In this document: positions 9,109 through 18,188 of the stretch, piece by piece | Layout: every line of letters starts with the position of its first letter | Position numbering within the stretch: the first letter of the stretch is position 1 | From: Alkalibacterium sp034520745 | GTDB taxonomy: Bacteria; Bacillota; Bacilli; Lactobacillales; Carnobacteriaceae_A | Length of the DNA: 64,000 bases | Reading direction: 5' to 3' | Assembly: GCA_034520745.1 (NCBI GenBank) | Contig: JAXHNF010000023.1 | Coordinates: 248,001 to 312,000, forward strand | Translations under genes and position numbers: made by a program | Notes under the pieces: model-generated | The model's input: only the letters and a program-made list of their open reading frames with translations | The model's database searches: none | What the model was told of the DNA's origin: nothing

Positions 9109-9158
9109 CGAATTACCTCCCTGATTATGAATAAGTGTAAAATGGATATAGTCTATAT

Positions 9159-9411
9159 TTATATCTTTGTTCTAGATTTTTTAGGAATTTTTTCCTTATA
9201 TATTGAACCCATAAAGTATGCCCCTGCTAATATCACTACACACTATATTCCTAGACCGATATTAGTAACAACAAGTCCAAATATATGTCCCAAAATTATG
9301 AAGAGTGCTGAAAATGAAGAAATCATTAAAAGAACTCGTTTATGGGTCCTTAAATTTTTAGACCAATCATATTCTTCTCTTTCAACTCCAAAAAGAGGGT
9401 ATGTTGTTAAC
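9159..9411 (-). pseudogene. Broken small membrane protein gene
   Basis: Directly after paralogue 2 on the minus strand, a frame reads YPLFGVEREEYDWSKNLRTH, then a hydrophobic helix, is interrupted by a TAG after TNIGLGI, and continues as a second helix (VVILAGAYFMGSIY) with a basic end KIPKKSRTKI. ATG 9411 begins MVNNIP in another frame, so two or three indels are needed to make about 83 residues. It may be a real gene with sequence errors or a decayed one. The plus-strand frame over the same bases (9127-9447) is its shadow. Confidence 0.4.
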
Positions 9412-9415
9412 CATT

Positions 9416-9797
9416 TTATTGCTTTTTCTCATATTTTCTTAATTTAAAGGAGTCGATCAACTGAAGGGCAACAAGATAGACGATGACGACAAGCGCTAAA
9501 CCGATCCATCGTCGACTCCAAAAGTATGGTCGCTAAAGGTACTCAAAGTAAGGAAAGGACAAAGCCCCAGAACACGAAGGGCCCGTTACTTATTTCAACT
9601 ACATCTCCGTCATTCACAGTAAGTTTGTTGCTTTTACCGCTGAACTGTTTTACTTGCATCACAGAATTCTTCTGTGGGAGCGTGATGTCTTTCTCTTCTC
9701 CCTGAGTTATTTTTAGAGTCTTCTCATCATTTATTGTTACTTTAAACTTGAGCAGTGAACCTACTGTATTCGTACTTCGTTTCAATCTGACTGTCAT
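9416..9797 (-). CDS. Small membrane-anchored protein, paralogue 2 of 3 (frameshifted)
   Basis: It starts at 9797 with MTVRLKRSTNTVGSLLKFKV and continues ITQGEEKDITLPQKNSVMQVKQ and GKSNKLTVNDGDVVEISN, aligning along its length with paralogue 1. The frame stops within the first membrane helix (FVFWGFVLSLL); the remaining half is in other frames, with WIGLALVVIVYLVALQLIDS and the tail KLRKYEKKQ ending at 9416. At least two one-base shifts lie between 9500 and 9550. The conserved NKLxVNDGDxxEIS signature is shared by the set. Function unknown. Confidence 0.65.
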
Positions 9798-9939
9798 AGG
9801 TAAACCATCGCGATTATGATGTGTGCATTATACGAAAATTAGTGCGCCAGTTTTCAGATGTTAAAAAGAGTAACATCCGAAATGACAATTTTCCTGTATC
9901 CTCAATATGTATAAGTATTTAGATCAAGCTTCAAACAAG

Positions 9940-10328
9940 TCACTCAACTGAAGAGACCTTGCTTTTGGTGAGCTTGAAGGTGTCAAAATAACCGAAAAGA
10001 ACCACGATGACTGCTGCACTCAGAATAAAATAGGCACTAGTGTTTACGAGGTCGAAAAAGAGTAACACATAGGTAAACAACAAATAACTTAAAACCCTGA
10101 AAACATTCCATTCTGACAGCCTGATTTCAATGTAATCTCTATTTGACACAGTCAGTTTGTTGCTCTTGCCGCTGAACTGTCTAACCTGAAGTTCAGCCGT
10201 TACTGCCGGAAGCTGTATTTCCTTTTCTTCTCCTAAGGCAATCTTAGCGACACGTCTACCCGTTTATTTTGACGTTATAGCGAGCGAGGGAGCCGGGGAT
10301 GTCCCTAGCAAATAAAGTAGACTTTCAT
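9940..10328 (-). CDS. Small membrane-anchored protein, paralogue 3 of 3 (frameshifted)
   Basis: Reconstructed from ATG 10328: MKVYF, then ARDIPGSLARYNVKING, then RRVAKIALGEEKEIQLPAVT, and in the last frame QVRQFSGKSNKLTVSNRDYIEIR with two membrane helices and the tail FKLTKSKVSSVE. One extra T near 10307 and one near 10257 explain the breaks. The protein has the same order of parts as paralogues 1 and 2 (beta-rich cytoplasmic domain, then a membrane hairpin) but is the most divergent: the NDGD motif is SNRD here. Confidence 0.62.
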
Positions 10329-10346
10329 TAAAATAGCCTCTAGGTG

Positions 10347-10592
10347 TCAGGTAGTGTCAATTTCTGCATGTGTGCTAACGAATATTATAACGGGATCACG
10401 ATTTGTGGTTTGTAATTTAGACCGTAGTTTGGAGAAAATAATGTCTGGTGCGGAATCAATAATAAAGCCGCCGATGAATGTCAGCAATACAGCGAGTATA
10501 CAGGGTAAGTGCTCCTTGTTATATCCAAAAAATAAGGTTAATCTATAAAGATAAGCGTAAATACCAGTGCCCGAATGAGATTCCTTTTTCAT
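10347..10592 (-). CDS. Small membrane protein of unknown function
   Basis: An 81-residue frame with a good ribosome binding site (GAGGAG, nine bases before ATG 10592). A single strong hydrophobic segment (HLPCILAVLLTFIGGFIIDS) lies in the middle, with a basic stretch after it (SKLRSKLQTTNRD). It lies just upstream of the three paralogues on the same strand and may share their transcript. No family recognised. Confidence 0.5.
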   Translation of the reverse strand: MKKESHSGTGIYAYLYRLTLFFGYNKEHLPCILAVLLTFIGGFIIDSAPDIIFSKLRSKLQTTNRDPVIIFVSTHAEIDTT

Positions 10593-10874
10593 CAGAATTA
10601 TCTCCTCATTTTTATGACTTTGTCATTGGATTTAAAAGTATATGTCTGTACAAATAGTATAACATAGACAAAACCTCGTTACAGACTAAAAGCTGGTATT
10701 CCTTAGGATGAGTATAAAGTCTGATGCCTCTTCATTCTAAGCTCGCTTGATTCAATGGTTCACACTGGCCCCCTGTTAAATTCCATTGCCTAGGTCATGA
10801 AGTAAAGATACAATAGTCTTATCAGTATTTTAAAAGTGGATACTAAAATCAGACAACTTCCAGGAGGACATTCG

Positions 10875-11787
10875 ATGAAAATAATTTTACTCTCTATTAT
10901 CCTTTTAGTATCTGTGGGCTGTGCGGATGAAAATGCTGCTGTCACGCATGAAGCGCCTGAAGAGTTAACAGAAAATGAAGACCGTTCAAACCAGGAGCAG
11001 TTAAGTGAGGGCAATGATGGATCAGATGCTGTTGAACCGAGCGGGAGTGAGTCAGGTGAAAAAACAGCTCCTGATTATGAGCAGTTAAAAGAAAGCATTG
11101 TCAAACAGTTTGAAACGGCTTCGCCAACAGTCTGGGGAGAAAACATAGACGGCGTCGTAACTGAAATAGACACGGATGATAAAGTTGTTGCACTGACCTT
11201 TGATGCGTGTGATGGTTCTCCAGACGCCTATGATGAAAAGTTGATTGATTTCCTGATCGATGAACAAATCCCAGCAACGTTATTTATCAATGCACAATGG
11301 ATCGAGAAAAATATGGCTGTTTTTACCGAGCTGGCCGAAAATCCTCTTTTTGAAATAGCCAACCATGGTTACTATCATAAACCTCTATCAGTGACCGGAG
11401 AATCCGCATACGGAATCATGGGAACAGAAAACACCGAAGCAGTATTTGATGAAATACATAAAAATCAGCAACTGATTGAGGAAATAACCAACGAGGCCCC
11501 CAAATATTTCAGATCGGGAACGGCTTATTATGATGATGTTGCCGTAGATATTATTGAGGCATTAGGATTAAAGGCGGTAAACTACAACGTCTTAGGTGAT
11601 GCCGGCGGGACCTTTAATAAAAGTCAAATCGTCAGCGCTTTTGAAGCAGCTCAAGAAGGCTCTATCTTTTTATTTCATATGAACAAGCCGCATTCAGATA
11701 TCAGTAGCGGAGTACGAGAAGGCGTTCAGATGTTAGAGAGACGAGGGATTTGAGTTTGTCCAACTTGGAGAATATGATGATCTTTAG
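10875..11787 (+). CDS. Polysaccharide deacetylase lipoprotein (one frameshift)
   Basis: A NodB-type deacetylase that removes acetyl groups from surface or cell-wall sugars outside the cell. ATG 10875 follows AGGAGG by seven bases and gives a signal peptide with lipobox VSVGC (Cys16). An acidic linker follows to about residue 75. Catalytic motifs: LTFDACDG (motif 1, Asp base), NHGYYHKPL (metal-binding His pair), YFRSGTAYYDD (motif 3) and SIFLFHMNKPH (motif 5). As read the protein ends early at 11753; dropping one base near 11737 adds DEGFEFVQLGEYDDL, the usual family C-terminus, ending at 11787. Likely role: peptidoglycan or capsule modification. Confidence 0.87.
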
Positions 11788-11903
11788 TTTTAGGTAATAG
11801 TAAATTGTCTGATCAATTAGAAGGGACTTGAAAATAGCGATAGTATAGTAGTAATATGCGGAATATTTATCTTTAGCGACCAGTTTATTAACATACTGAT
11901 ACA

Positions 11904-12177
11904 GAACTCGTTTCAAAACGCGTATTGAGACAGGTTGAAGTGAATCTTCTCGTGAACTGGTTTCAAAAACGTTTTAGTGACCAGTTAATCCTGATTTTCC
12001 TGTAAAGTCGTTCTAAAAAGGATATTGGAACCAGTTCAGATAACTAGAGCAAACGAACTGGTCCCAAAAGTCATATTGTGACTAGTTCATAGAAGCGAAA
12101 AAGATAAACTAGTCACAAAAATCATTTAGTATCCAGTTGAACCACGAAAATCTGTAGAACTAGTCTCTATCCCGAAG
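11904..12177. repeat. Array of six units, 50-51-base period, GAACTGGT type
   Basis: Units start at about 11904, 11954, 12004, 12055, 12105 and 12156. Each of the first five is an imperfect inverted repeat of about 35 bases with the pattern GAACTnGT, a CAAAA core, and ACCAGTT. The clearest are 11954-11987 and 12055-12089. The last is a half unit (GAACTAGTCTC). Spacers of about 15 bases are unrelated. The array lies between convergent genes; nothing here codes. Confidence 0.8.
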
Positions 12178-12185
12178 TAAGTGCT

Positions 12186-12246
12186 GAAAGCAGGCCACTT
12201 TTGTCAAGACTAATACAAAGTGGTCTGCTTTTCAGTGTTTTTTAGA
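12186..12246. terminator. Intrinsic terminator next to guaA
   Basis: Arms GAAAGCAGGCCACTTT and AAAGTGGTCTGCTTTTC enclose a 15-base loop. The T run is stronger on the plus strand, so it serves the left-hand transcript at least. Confidence 0.65.
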
Positions 12247-12276
12247 TAATCATTTCAGCGAGTACTGAATTAAGGT

Positions 12277-13833
12277 TTATTCCCACTCCACTGTGGATGG
12301 TGGCTTGCTCGTTATGTCGTACACGATGCGGTTGACGTGGCTCACTTCATTGACGATGCGGACGGAAATTTTCTGCAGGATGTCCCATGGGATGCGGGCA
12401 AAGTCTGCGGTCATGCCGTCGATCGAGGTGATGGCACGGATCCCGATGGTGTAGTCATAGGTTCTCGCGTCACCCATCACACCCACACTCTTGAAGCCAG
12501 GCAGGACCGTGAAGTATTGCCAGATGTCGCGGTCTAAGCCGGCTTTTTTGATTTCTTCGCGCAGGATCGCGTCACTTTCTCTGACGATTTCCAGTTTGTC
12601 TTCGGTGATTTCACCGATGACGCGGATACCAAGACCCGGTCCAGGGAAAGGCTGACGCCAGACGATAGACTCGGGCATATCGAGTTCCAGTCCGAGTTCA
12701 CGGACTTCGTCTTTGAATAAGGTATTCAAGGGTTCGATCAGCTGGAAGGTCATGTCTTCCGGCAGGCCGCCCACGTTATGGTGAGACTTGATGGTCTGAG
12801 CGGTAGCTGTCCCACTTTCGATGACGTCCGTGTAAAGCGTGCCTTGCGCCAGATAGTCGATCCCGTCCAGTTTGGTCGCTTCATCGTTGAAGACATAGAT
12901 GAATTCATTGCCGATGACTTTGCGTTTCTGTTCAGGATCGGAGACGCCGTCCAGTTTGCTTAAGAACCGTTCCTTGGCGTCGACGCGGATGATGTTCAGA
13001 CCGAACTTGCCTTGGAGGCTGTCCATGACCTGATCGCCTTCGCCTTTACGCAAGAGGCCGTGGTCGACAAAGATACAGGTCAATTGGTCACCGATGGCTT
13101 TGTTTAATAAGACCCCGACAACACTCGAATCCACTCCGCCGGATAAACCGAGCAGGACTTTTTTGTCACCGACGAGTTCTCTTATTTTTTCAACTTCCAT
13201 ATCAATGAAGTTCTGCATGCTCCAGTTGCCTGAACATCCGCAGACGCCAAAGGCAAAGTTGCGCAGCAGTTCGTTGCCGTGTTCTGTATGACGGACTTCC
13301 GGATGGAACTGGACCGCATGGAAGTTCTTGTCTTTGTTTTCCATGGCACTGATCGGGCAGTGGTCATTGGAGGCGGTCACGGTGAAGCCTTCTGGGGGAG
13401 CCGTGACGTAATCGCCGTGACTCATCCAGACGTTTTCTGTTTCTTCCAGCGAGGTGAACAGGTCGGCTTTACGGTCTTTGACGCTGATTTCAGCTTTGCC
13501 GTACTCGCGGTTCAGACTCGGTCTGACTTCGCCGCCGAGCATATAGGTCATCAGCTGCATGCCGTAGCAGATCCCTAAGATCGGGATGCCGAGTTCGAAA
13601 ATTTCAGGATCGATGGAGAAGGCGTCGTCGTCGTAGACGCTCATCGGTCCGCCGGAAAAGATGATGCCTTTCACGTTCATATTTCTCAGTTCTTCTGCCG
13701 TCGTCGTGTGGGGAAGGAGTTCAGAATAGACGCCGAATTCTCTGATACGGCGGGTGATCAGCTGATTGTACTGGCTCCCAAAATCCAAAACGATTAATTT
13801 TTCTAATGTTGTTGTATCAATGATTGAAGTCAC
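12277..13833 (-). CDS. guaA: GMP synthase (glutamine-hydrolysing)
   Basis: Converts XMP, glutamine and ATP to GMP, the last step of guanine nucleotide synthesis. The class I amidotransferase domain has the nucleophile in GICYGMQLM and the HPEVRHTEHG His/Glu pair. The ATP-pyrophosphatase domain has the PP-loop LLGLSGGVDSSV, and the C-terminal dimerisation domain ends in KPPSTVEWE. The gene is intact and of normal length (518 residues). The start is GTG 13833, about ten bases from GAAAGG; the upstream GTG 13842 overlaps that site. It lies 34 bases downstream of guaB on the same strand, a two-gene GMP operon. Confidence 0.97.
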   Translation of the reverse strand: MTSIIDTTTLEKLIVLDFGSQYNQLITRRIREFGVYSELLPHTTTAEELRNMNVKGIIFSGGPMSVYDDDAFSIDPEIFELGIPILGICYGMQLMTYMLGGEVRPSLNREYGKAEISVKDRKADLFTSLEETENVWMSHGDYVTAPPEGFTVTASNDHCPISAMENKDKNFHAVQFHPEVRHTEHGNELLRNFAFGVCGCSGNWSMQNFIDMEVEKIRELVGDKKVLLGLSGGVDSSVVGVLLNKAIGDQLTCIFVDHGLLRKGEGDQVMDSLQGKFGLNIIRVDAKERFLSKLDGVSDPEQKRKVIGNEFIYVFNDEATKLDGIDYLAQGTLYTDVIESGTATAQTIKSHHNVGGLPEDMTFQLIEPLNTLFKDEVRELGLELDMPESIVWRQPFPGPGLGIRVIGEITEDKLEIVRESDAILREEIKKAGLDRDIWQYFTVLPGFKSVGVMGDARTYDYTIGIRAITSIDGMTADFARIPWDILQKISVRIVNEVSHVNRIVYDITSKPPSTVEWE

Positions 13834-13867
13834 TCGGTTCACACCTTTCTCTGTTAGTTTTCAATGC

Positions 13868-15349
13868 TTAACGCATGGTATAGTTTGGTGCTTCTTTGGT
13901 GATCTGAACGTCATGCGGATGTGATTCTTTGAGTCCGGCGCCGCTCATCTGAACGAACTGGGTATCCTCACGCAGAGCCTGCAGATTTTTGGCACCGACG
14001 TAGCCCATACCAGAACGGAGCCCGCCGAGCATCTGGAAGACGACTTCCTCCAGGCTGCCCTTGTATTCGATGCGGCCTTCGATGCCTTCGGGAACCAGTT
14101 TATTGGCTTCGTTTTTTGAATCCTGGAAGTAACGGTCGCTCGAGCCTTTTTTCATTGCGCCCAAGCTTCCCATGCCGCGGTAAGTCTTGAAACGACGGCC
14201 CTGGAACAGTTCGAATTCGCCAGGGGATTCATCGGTTCCGGCAAGCAGACTTCCCAGCATCACGGCATGACCACCGGCAGCGAGGGCTTTGACGATATCG
14301 CCGGAATATTTGATCCCGCCGTCTGCGATGATGGGCTTGTTGAATTCTCTGGCGACAGTGGCGGCATCGTAAATGGCTGTGATCTGAGGCACACCGACAC
14401 CGGCAACGACTCGCGTGGTACAGATGGATCCGGGTCCGATGCCCACTTTGACGACATCCACGCCGGTTTCAAACAGGGCACGTGTCCCTTCACCCGTCGC
14501 GACGTTTCCGGCAATCAGGGCCACGTCAGGGAAAGCCTCGCGCAGTTCTTTGACTTTGCGGATCACACCGGCACTGTGGCCATGAGCGGTATCGATCACG
14601 ATCGCATCGACGCCGGCATCGACGAGAGCCTGAGCACGTTCGAAGGAGTCACTCGTAATACCGATCGCGGCACCGACGAGCAGGCGGCCGTGTGTGTCTT
14701 TTGCGGCATTGGGGAACTGGACGACTTTTTCAATATCTTTGATCGTGATCAGTCCGCTGAGGCGGCCGTCTTTATCCACGAGCGGCAGTTTTTCGATTTT
14801 ATGTTTCTGCAGGATTTTCTCGGCTTCTTCCAGCGACGTGCCGACGGGTGCCGTCACCAGGTCTTCATCCGTCATTTCTGTACTGATCTTCTGAGTGTAG
14901 TCGGTCAGAAAGCGCAGGTCACGGTTGGTCAGGATGCCAACGAGCACGCGGTCTTCCATCGTATTGACCAAAGGGACCCCGCTGATGCGGTAGCGGGACA
15001 TCAAGGCTTCGGCGTCGGAAATCAAGTGATCCGGGGTCAGATAGAACGGATCGATGATGACGCCGTTTTCCGAACGTTTCACCTTGCGCACTTCCATGGC
15101 CTGGTCTTCAGTGGACATGTTCTTGTGTATGATTCCAAGTCCGCCTTGACGCGCCATCGCGATCGCCATTCTGGAATCCGTAACGGTATCCATGCTGGCA
15201 CTCAGGATCGGGATAGTCAGTCTGACTTTGTCCGTGAGTCGGATACTCAGATCCACATCATTCGGCAGGACGTGACTTTCCTGTGGCAGTAGCAATACAT
15301 CGTCAAATGTTAAACCTTTTTTAGCAAATTTCATTTCCCATGGGTTCAT
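13868..15349 (-). CDS. guaB: IMP dehydrogenase
   Basis: Oxidises IMP to XMP with NAD+, the committed step to GMP. The 493 residues are intact: an N-terminal FAKKGLTFDDVLLLPQES segment, a CBS pair between about residues 95 and 210 (GVPLVNTMEDRVLVGILTNRDL; LPLVDKDGRLSGLITIKDI), the catalytic loop GPGSICTTRVVAGVG, the IADGGIKYSGD phosphate site and the RYFQ flap. AAGGAGG lies ten bases before ATG 15349. It is first in the guaB-guaA operon with its own promoter at 15404-15432. Confidence 0.97.
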   Translation of the reverse strand: MNPWEMKFAKKGLTFDDVLLLPQESHVLPNDVDLSIRLTDKVRLTIPILSASMDTVTDSRMAIAMARQGGLGIIHKNMSTEDQAMEVRKVKRSENGVIIDPFYLTPDHLISDAEALMSRYRISGVPLVNTMEDRVLVGILTNRDLRFLTDYTQKISTEMTDEDLVTAPVGTSLEEAEKILQKHKIEKLPLVDKDGRLSGLITIKDIEKVVQFPNAAKDTHGRLLVGAAIGITSDSFERAQALVDAGVDAIVIDTAHGHSAGVIRKVKELREAFPDVALIAGNVATGEGTRALFETGVDVVKVGIGPGSICTTRVVAGVGVPQITAIYDAATVAREFNKPIIADGGIKYSGDIVKALAAGGHAVMLGSLLAGTDESPGEFELFQGRRFKTYRGMGSLGAMKKGSSDRYFQDSKNEANKLVPEGIEGRIEYKGSLEEVVFQMLGGLRSGMGYVGAKNLQALREDTQFVQMSGAGLKESHPHDVQITKEAPNYTMR

Positions 15350-15403
15350 GAGTGAATAGCCTCCTTGGATTTTAGGTGTTTCGGGCGGATAATTTTAAGG
15401 ACT

Positions 15404-15432
15404 AGTGTATCAAAGCGGGTGAAGAGGGTCAA
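15404..15432 (-). promoter_or_regulatory. Promoter of guaB-guaA
   Basis: On the minus strand TTGACC (15432-15427) and TACACT (15409-15404) are separated by 17 bases, about 55 bases before guaB. I see no riboswitch-like fold in the short leader. Confidence 0.65.
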
Positions 15433-15527
15433 AGGGTATTTTTATAACTTTTCGAGTATGAGAGTTTTATAATGAATGTTCAAATGCATATTCAGATTGA
15501 GAAGCTGCAGGAAAGTTGTCTGTTCAA

Positions 15528-15748
15528 TGTTTATTCGGTGAATAAACAGGTCAGTCAAACAGGTGTCTGGAAATGGATTGTAATCTAAATTTAATGATAT
15601 TCTGGTGATGCCTATCCCGTATTGTTCAGTTTTGATTGATAAAAGCCGAATGTTCGTATTTTTTGCGCACCTATATCCAGTAAAATACGAACATTATTTG
15701 AAAAGCGGTGGTTCGTATTGTTTTCGTCAGGTGCTAAAATCGTACAAA
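15528..15748. repeat. Intergenic hairpins with repeated GTTCGTATT words
   Basis: In the 517-base gap between guaB and a lipoprotein gene, a 47-base hairpin pairs AATGTTCGTATTTT (15649-15662) with its exact complement at 15682-15695. A smaller one pairs TGTTTATTC (15528) with GAATAAACA (15540). The word TTCGTATT occurs again at 15712. The regular 51-base spacing of the other arrays is not clear here. The rest of the gap holds the two divergent promoters and no gene. Confidence 0.5.
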
Positions 15749-15866
15749 TAACACAGGGAGGAGAATCAAACCCTGTCTGATACGGTCAAGTGTCTTGATA
15801 CTAATCTTCAACCGGCTATATGCTATGATAAATGAAAGTGATTCAAGTATAGTTAGGAGTAGATAA

Positions 15867-16349
15867 ATGATGAGAATTAAATCAGTGTTTCTGACGTTTC
15901 TTCTTATCGGTCTTTTGACAGTGACAGGCTGTTCGGATGCAAATGATTCGAACGGCGATGCGGAAAATGGTTCGGCGGATGCCCTGACTGAGCCGCCGGG
16001 GCTGACGGTTCATGCGGGCGAAGAAAGTGTCAGAGCGGAACTCGGGACATACAGCTGGCGTATCACTCATGAAGACGGGACAGAAACCGCGATAGAGGCA
16101 GATTCTGCTGCTCCGCCTGCATTGGTCGAACTTAGTGAGCCTCTAGCGGTATCAAGTGACGCTTCTGTCGAGCTTGATTTCGAAGAAGAGCCGCAAAGCT
16201 ATACCGTGAGAATATGGGATGAGGAGAACACAGTCTTGAGCGAATCCGACGAGGTCGAACTCTCTGGAGAAGGAACCGTCATCTATGAAGTGCTGGCAGA
16301 GTGGGAAAAAGGCACCGCAAGCTATGCCTTTTCTCTGGATATCGACTGA
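15867..16349 (+). CDS. Lipoprotein of unknown function
   Basis: A 160-residue exported lipoprotein: signal peptide with lipobox TVTGC (Cys22), a Ser/Asp/Gly linker to about residue 45, then a beta-rich domain (LTVHAGEESVRAELGTYSWRI; SYTVRIWDEENTVLSESDEVEL; GTVIYEVLAEWEKGTASYAFSLDI). The last strand pattern is seen in small Firmicutes lipoproteins, but I cannot name a family. AGGAG lies nine to twelve bases before the two adjacent ATG codons. It is followed by a strong terminator. Confidence 0.75.
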   Translation: MMRIKSVFLTFLLIGLLTVTGCSDANDSNGDAENGSADALTEPPGLTVHAGEESVRAELGTYSWRITHEDGTETAIEADSAAPPALVELSEPLAVSSDASVELDFEEEPQSYTVRIWDEENTVLSESDEVELSGEGTVIYEVLAEWEKGTASYAFSLDID

Positions 16350-16368
16350 CTTATAGAACGAACCGGTC

Positions 16369-16410
16369 GCCTGTACTGAAGTGAGTTGAACACTTCAGTA
16401 CAGGCTTTTT
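16369..16410 (+). terminator. Terminator after the lipoprotein gene
   Basis: Perfect 15-base arms, GCCTGTACTGAAGTG and CACTTCAGTACAGGC, a 7-base loop, then TTTTTGTTTTT. Its words recur in the repeat array that follows, so it is also the first unit of that array. Confidence 0.9.
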
Positions 16411-16604
16411 GTTTTTGATCAAACTCAACTTTTTTTCCAAAAAGTTGAGTTCAGCTATTTTTGTGTACTCTGAACTTCAATAAACAAGAAAAAAACCAAG
16501 TACAGAACGTTGATCCAGCACTGAACTCAACGAATTAAGAAAAAAATGCAGTACAGCATTTCCCTTTGTCCTGAACTTAAAAATGATGAAAAAGAGCCGT
16601 TCAG
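16369..16604. repeat. Array of five units, about 51-base period, AACT/AGTACAG type
   Basis: The word AACT recurs at 16422, 16473, 16524 and 16574; AGTACAG or a close variant recurs at 16397, 16448, 16499 and 16550. Unit one is the terminator hairpin. Unit two is a perfect hairpin (AACTCAACTTTTT and complement, 16422-16451). Units three to five are looser, with A-rich loops. The array lies between convergent genes and ends in the terminator of the minus-strand transporter gene. No coding potential. Confidence 0.75.
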
Positions 16605-16633
16605 GTCCTGTCACACAGGGCTGAACGGCTCTT
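16592..16633 (-). terminator. Terminator after the osmoprotectant transporter operon
   Basis: AAGAGCCGTTCAG and CTGAACGGCTCTT pair perfectly, with an inner CCTGT/ACAGG stem; on the minus strand a T-rich run follows. Confidence 0.85.
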
Positions 16634-16665
16634 ATGGTTTTGAAATACTGTATCTGTACAAATAG

Positions 16666-18188
16666 TTATTCTGCAATTAATCCTTCTTCGATCAGGAATT
16701 CACGGGCAACGTCTTCAGGCAGACGGTCTTCAACGTCAACCTGGTAGTTCATTGTCACGCATTTGATCATCGGTGATTCGGCCGCCTAAAACTGACAAAG
16801 CGTCTTCTACCTCAGGATATTCTTCGATCAGTTCCGTCATCATCAAAGGCGCACCCTGATATGGCGGGAAGAGATCCTGGTCATCTTCAAGAACAACTAG
16901 GTCATAGACTCGGATTTGACTGTCTGTGCTGTAGGCGTCGATCACGTTGACGTCTCCCTGTTCAATAGCTTCGTAACGCAAGCTGCGGTTCCATTGTGAT
17001 CACTTCCCCGAAAGAGAAGCCGTACATATTCTGAATGCCGGGATAACCGTCTTCCCGGTCATTGAATTCAAGTGTAAAGCCGGCCGTGACCTGATCAGCA
17101 ACCGGGGCAAGATCGGAGATGGTTTCGATGCCGTTTTCTTCCGCGAACTCAGCCGTCGTGGCGAGGGCATAAGTATTGTTAAAGTCCATCGGTTCCATTA
17201 AAGTCATGTCATACGTTTCCTGGAGACGATCTCTGGCCTCCTCATAAACTGCTTCTCTTGATGTACCGGGTTCTGGGATTTCATCGAAAAAGTTACCCAG
17301 AACGGTTCCGGTAAACTCGGTATAAATGTCTATTTCACCAGAACGGAGTGCATTGAAAACAAAGGTTGTTTTACCGAAGTTCGGTTCGACCTCGGCTGAC
17401 AAGTCTGTCTGGTCTTCGATCAGTTGTTTGTAGACATTCATCAGGATTTCCGGTTCTGTACCCAGTTTTCCGGCGATGATAATGTCATCATCTTCCCCAA
17501 AGAAAAGAGGAGCGATGAGGACAGCCCCCATCACAACTAAAGCAGTGCCCAGAATGATCACTGTTTTTCTGAGTGACGTATGCTGCAGGTAGCGCAGCAG
17601 CCGGTCAAAGATGATGGCTAAAAGCGCAGCCGGCACGGCACCTAAAAGGATCAGGGCATTGTTGCCGCGGTCGATCCCCAAGAGGATCAGGCTTCCCAGG
17701 CCGCCGGCACCAATCAGTGCGGCAACCGTTGCAGTACCGATGATCAGAACCGTGGCGGTGCGGATCCCGGCCATGATGACAGGCAGGGCAAGCGGGAGCT
17801 GGACCCGGGTCAGTTTCCTGTACCAGTCCATCCCCATTGCATCGGCTGCTTCATTTAGCGAAGGGTCGATCCCTGTCAGTCCGGTGTACGTATTTCTTAA
17901 AATAGGTAAAAGCGCATAGATGAACAGGGCGATGATCGCGGGCACGAAGCCGATACCGACCAGCGGGATCAGAAGACCCAGTACAGCCAGTGACGGGATC
18001 GTCTGGAAAATCGCGGTGACTTGAATGATTGGTTCCGCGATTTTTTTACGGTCCATCAGGAAAATCCCTAAGGGTACAGCGATCAGAACAGCGATTAGCA
18101 AGGCGATAAAGGACAGCTGCATGTGTTCGATCAGTGCGACCCATAGATCGTCGCTTCTTTGCTCAAAGGTTTCAAAGAGATTAGTCAT
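16666..18188 (-). CDS. Osmoprotectant ABC transporter, fused permease and substrate-binding protein (two frameshifts)
   Basis: Residues 1 to about 210 form an OpuCB-type permease with six membrane helices and the ATPase-coupling loop EAADAMGMDWYRKLTRVQLPLALP. After a further helix, the second half is an extracellular OpuCC-type binding domain (IIIAGKLGTEPEILMNVYKQLIED; GEIDIYTEFTGTVLGNFF; YALATTAEFAEENGIETISDL). Such fusions import betaine, carnitine or choline for osmotic balance. One shift near 16974 separates MEPQLALR from YEAIEQGDVNVIDAYSTDSQI, and another near 16752 precedes MNYQVDVEDRLPEDVAREFL, ending at 16666; repaired length is about 507 residues. The start overlaps the ATPase gene by ATGA. 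Confidence 0.88.

Noticed and set aside
9127..9447. 106-residue plus-strand ORF
   Set aside because: The minus strand over the same bases reads as a (broken) membrane protein and the C-terminus of paralogue 2, with better protein-like features.
11904..12177. CRISPR array, suggested by regular 50-base units
   Set aside because: Units are imperfect inverted repeats of about 35 bases that differ from each other more than CRISPR repeats do, the gaps of about 15 bases are too short for spacers, and no cas gene is present.
14267..15292. 341-residue ORF opposite guaB
   Set aside because: Antisense shadow of an intact, highly conserved housekeeping gene.
15350..15450. Guanine riboswitch or T-box upstream of guaB
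   Set aside because: The promoter lies only about 55 bases from the start codon; no room for, and no trace of, the conserved aptamer cores.
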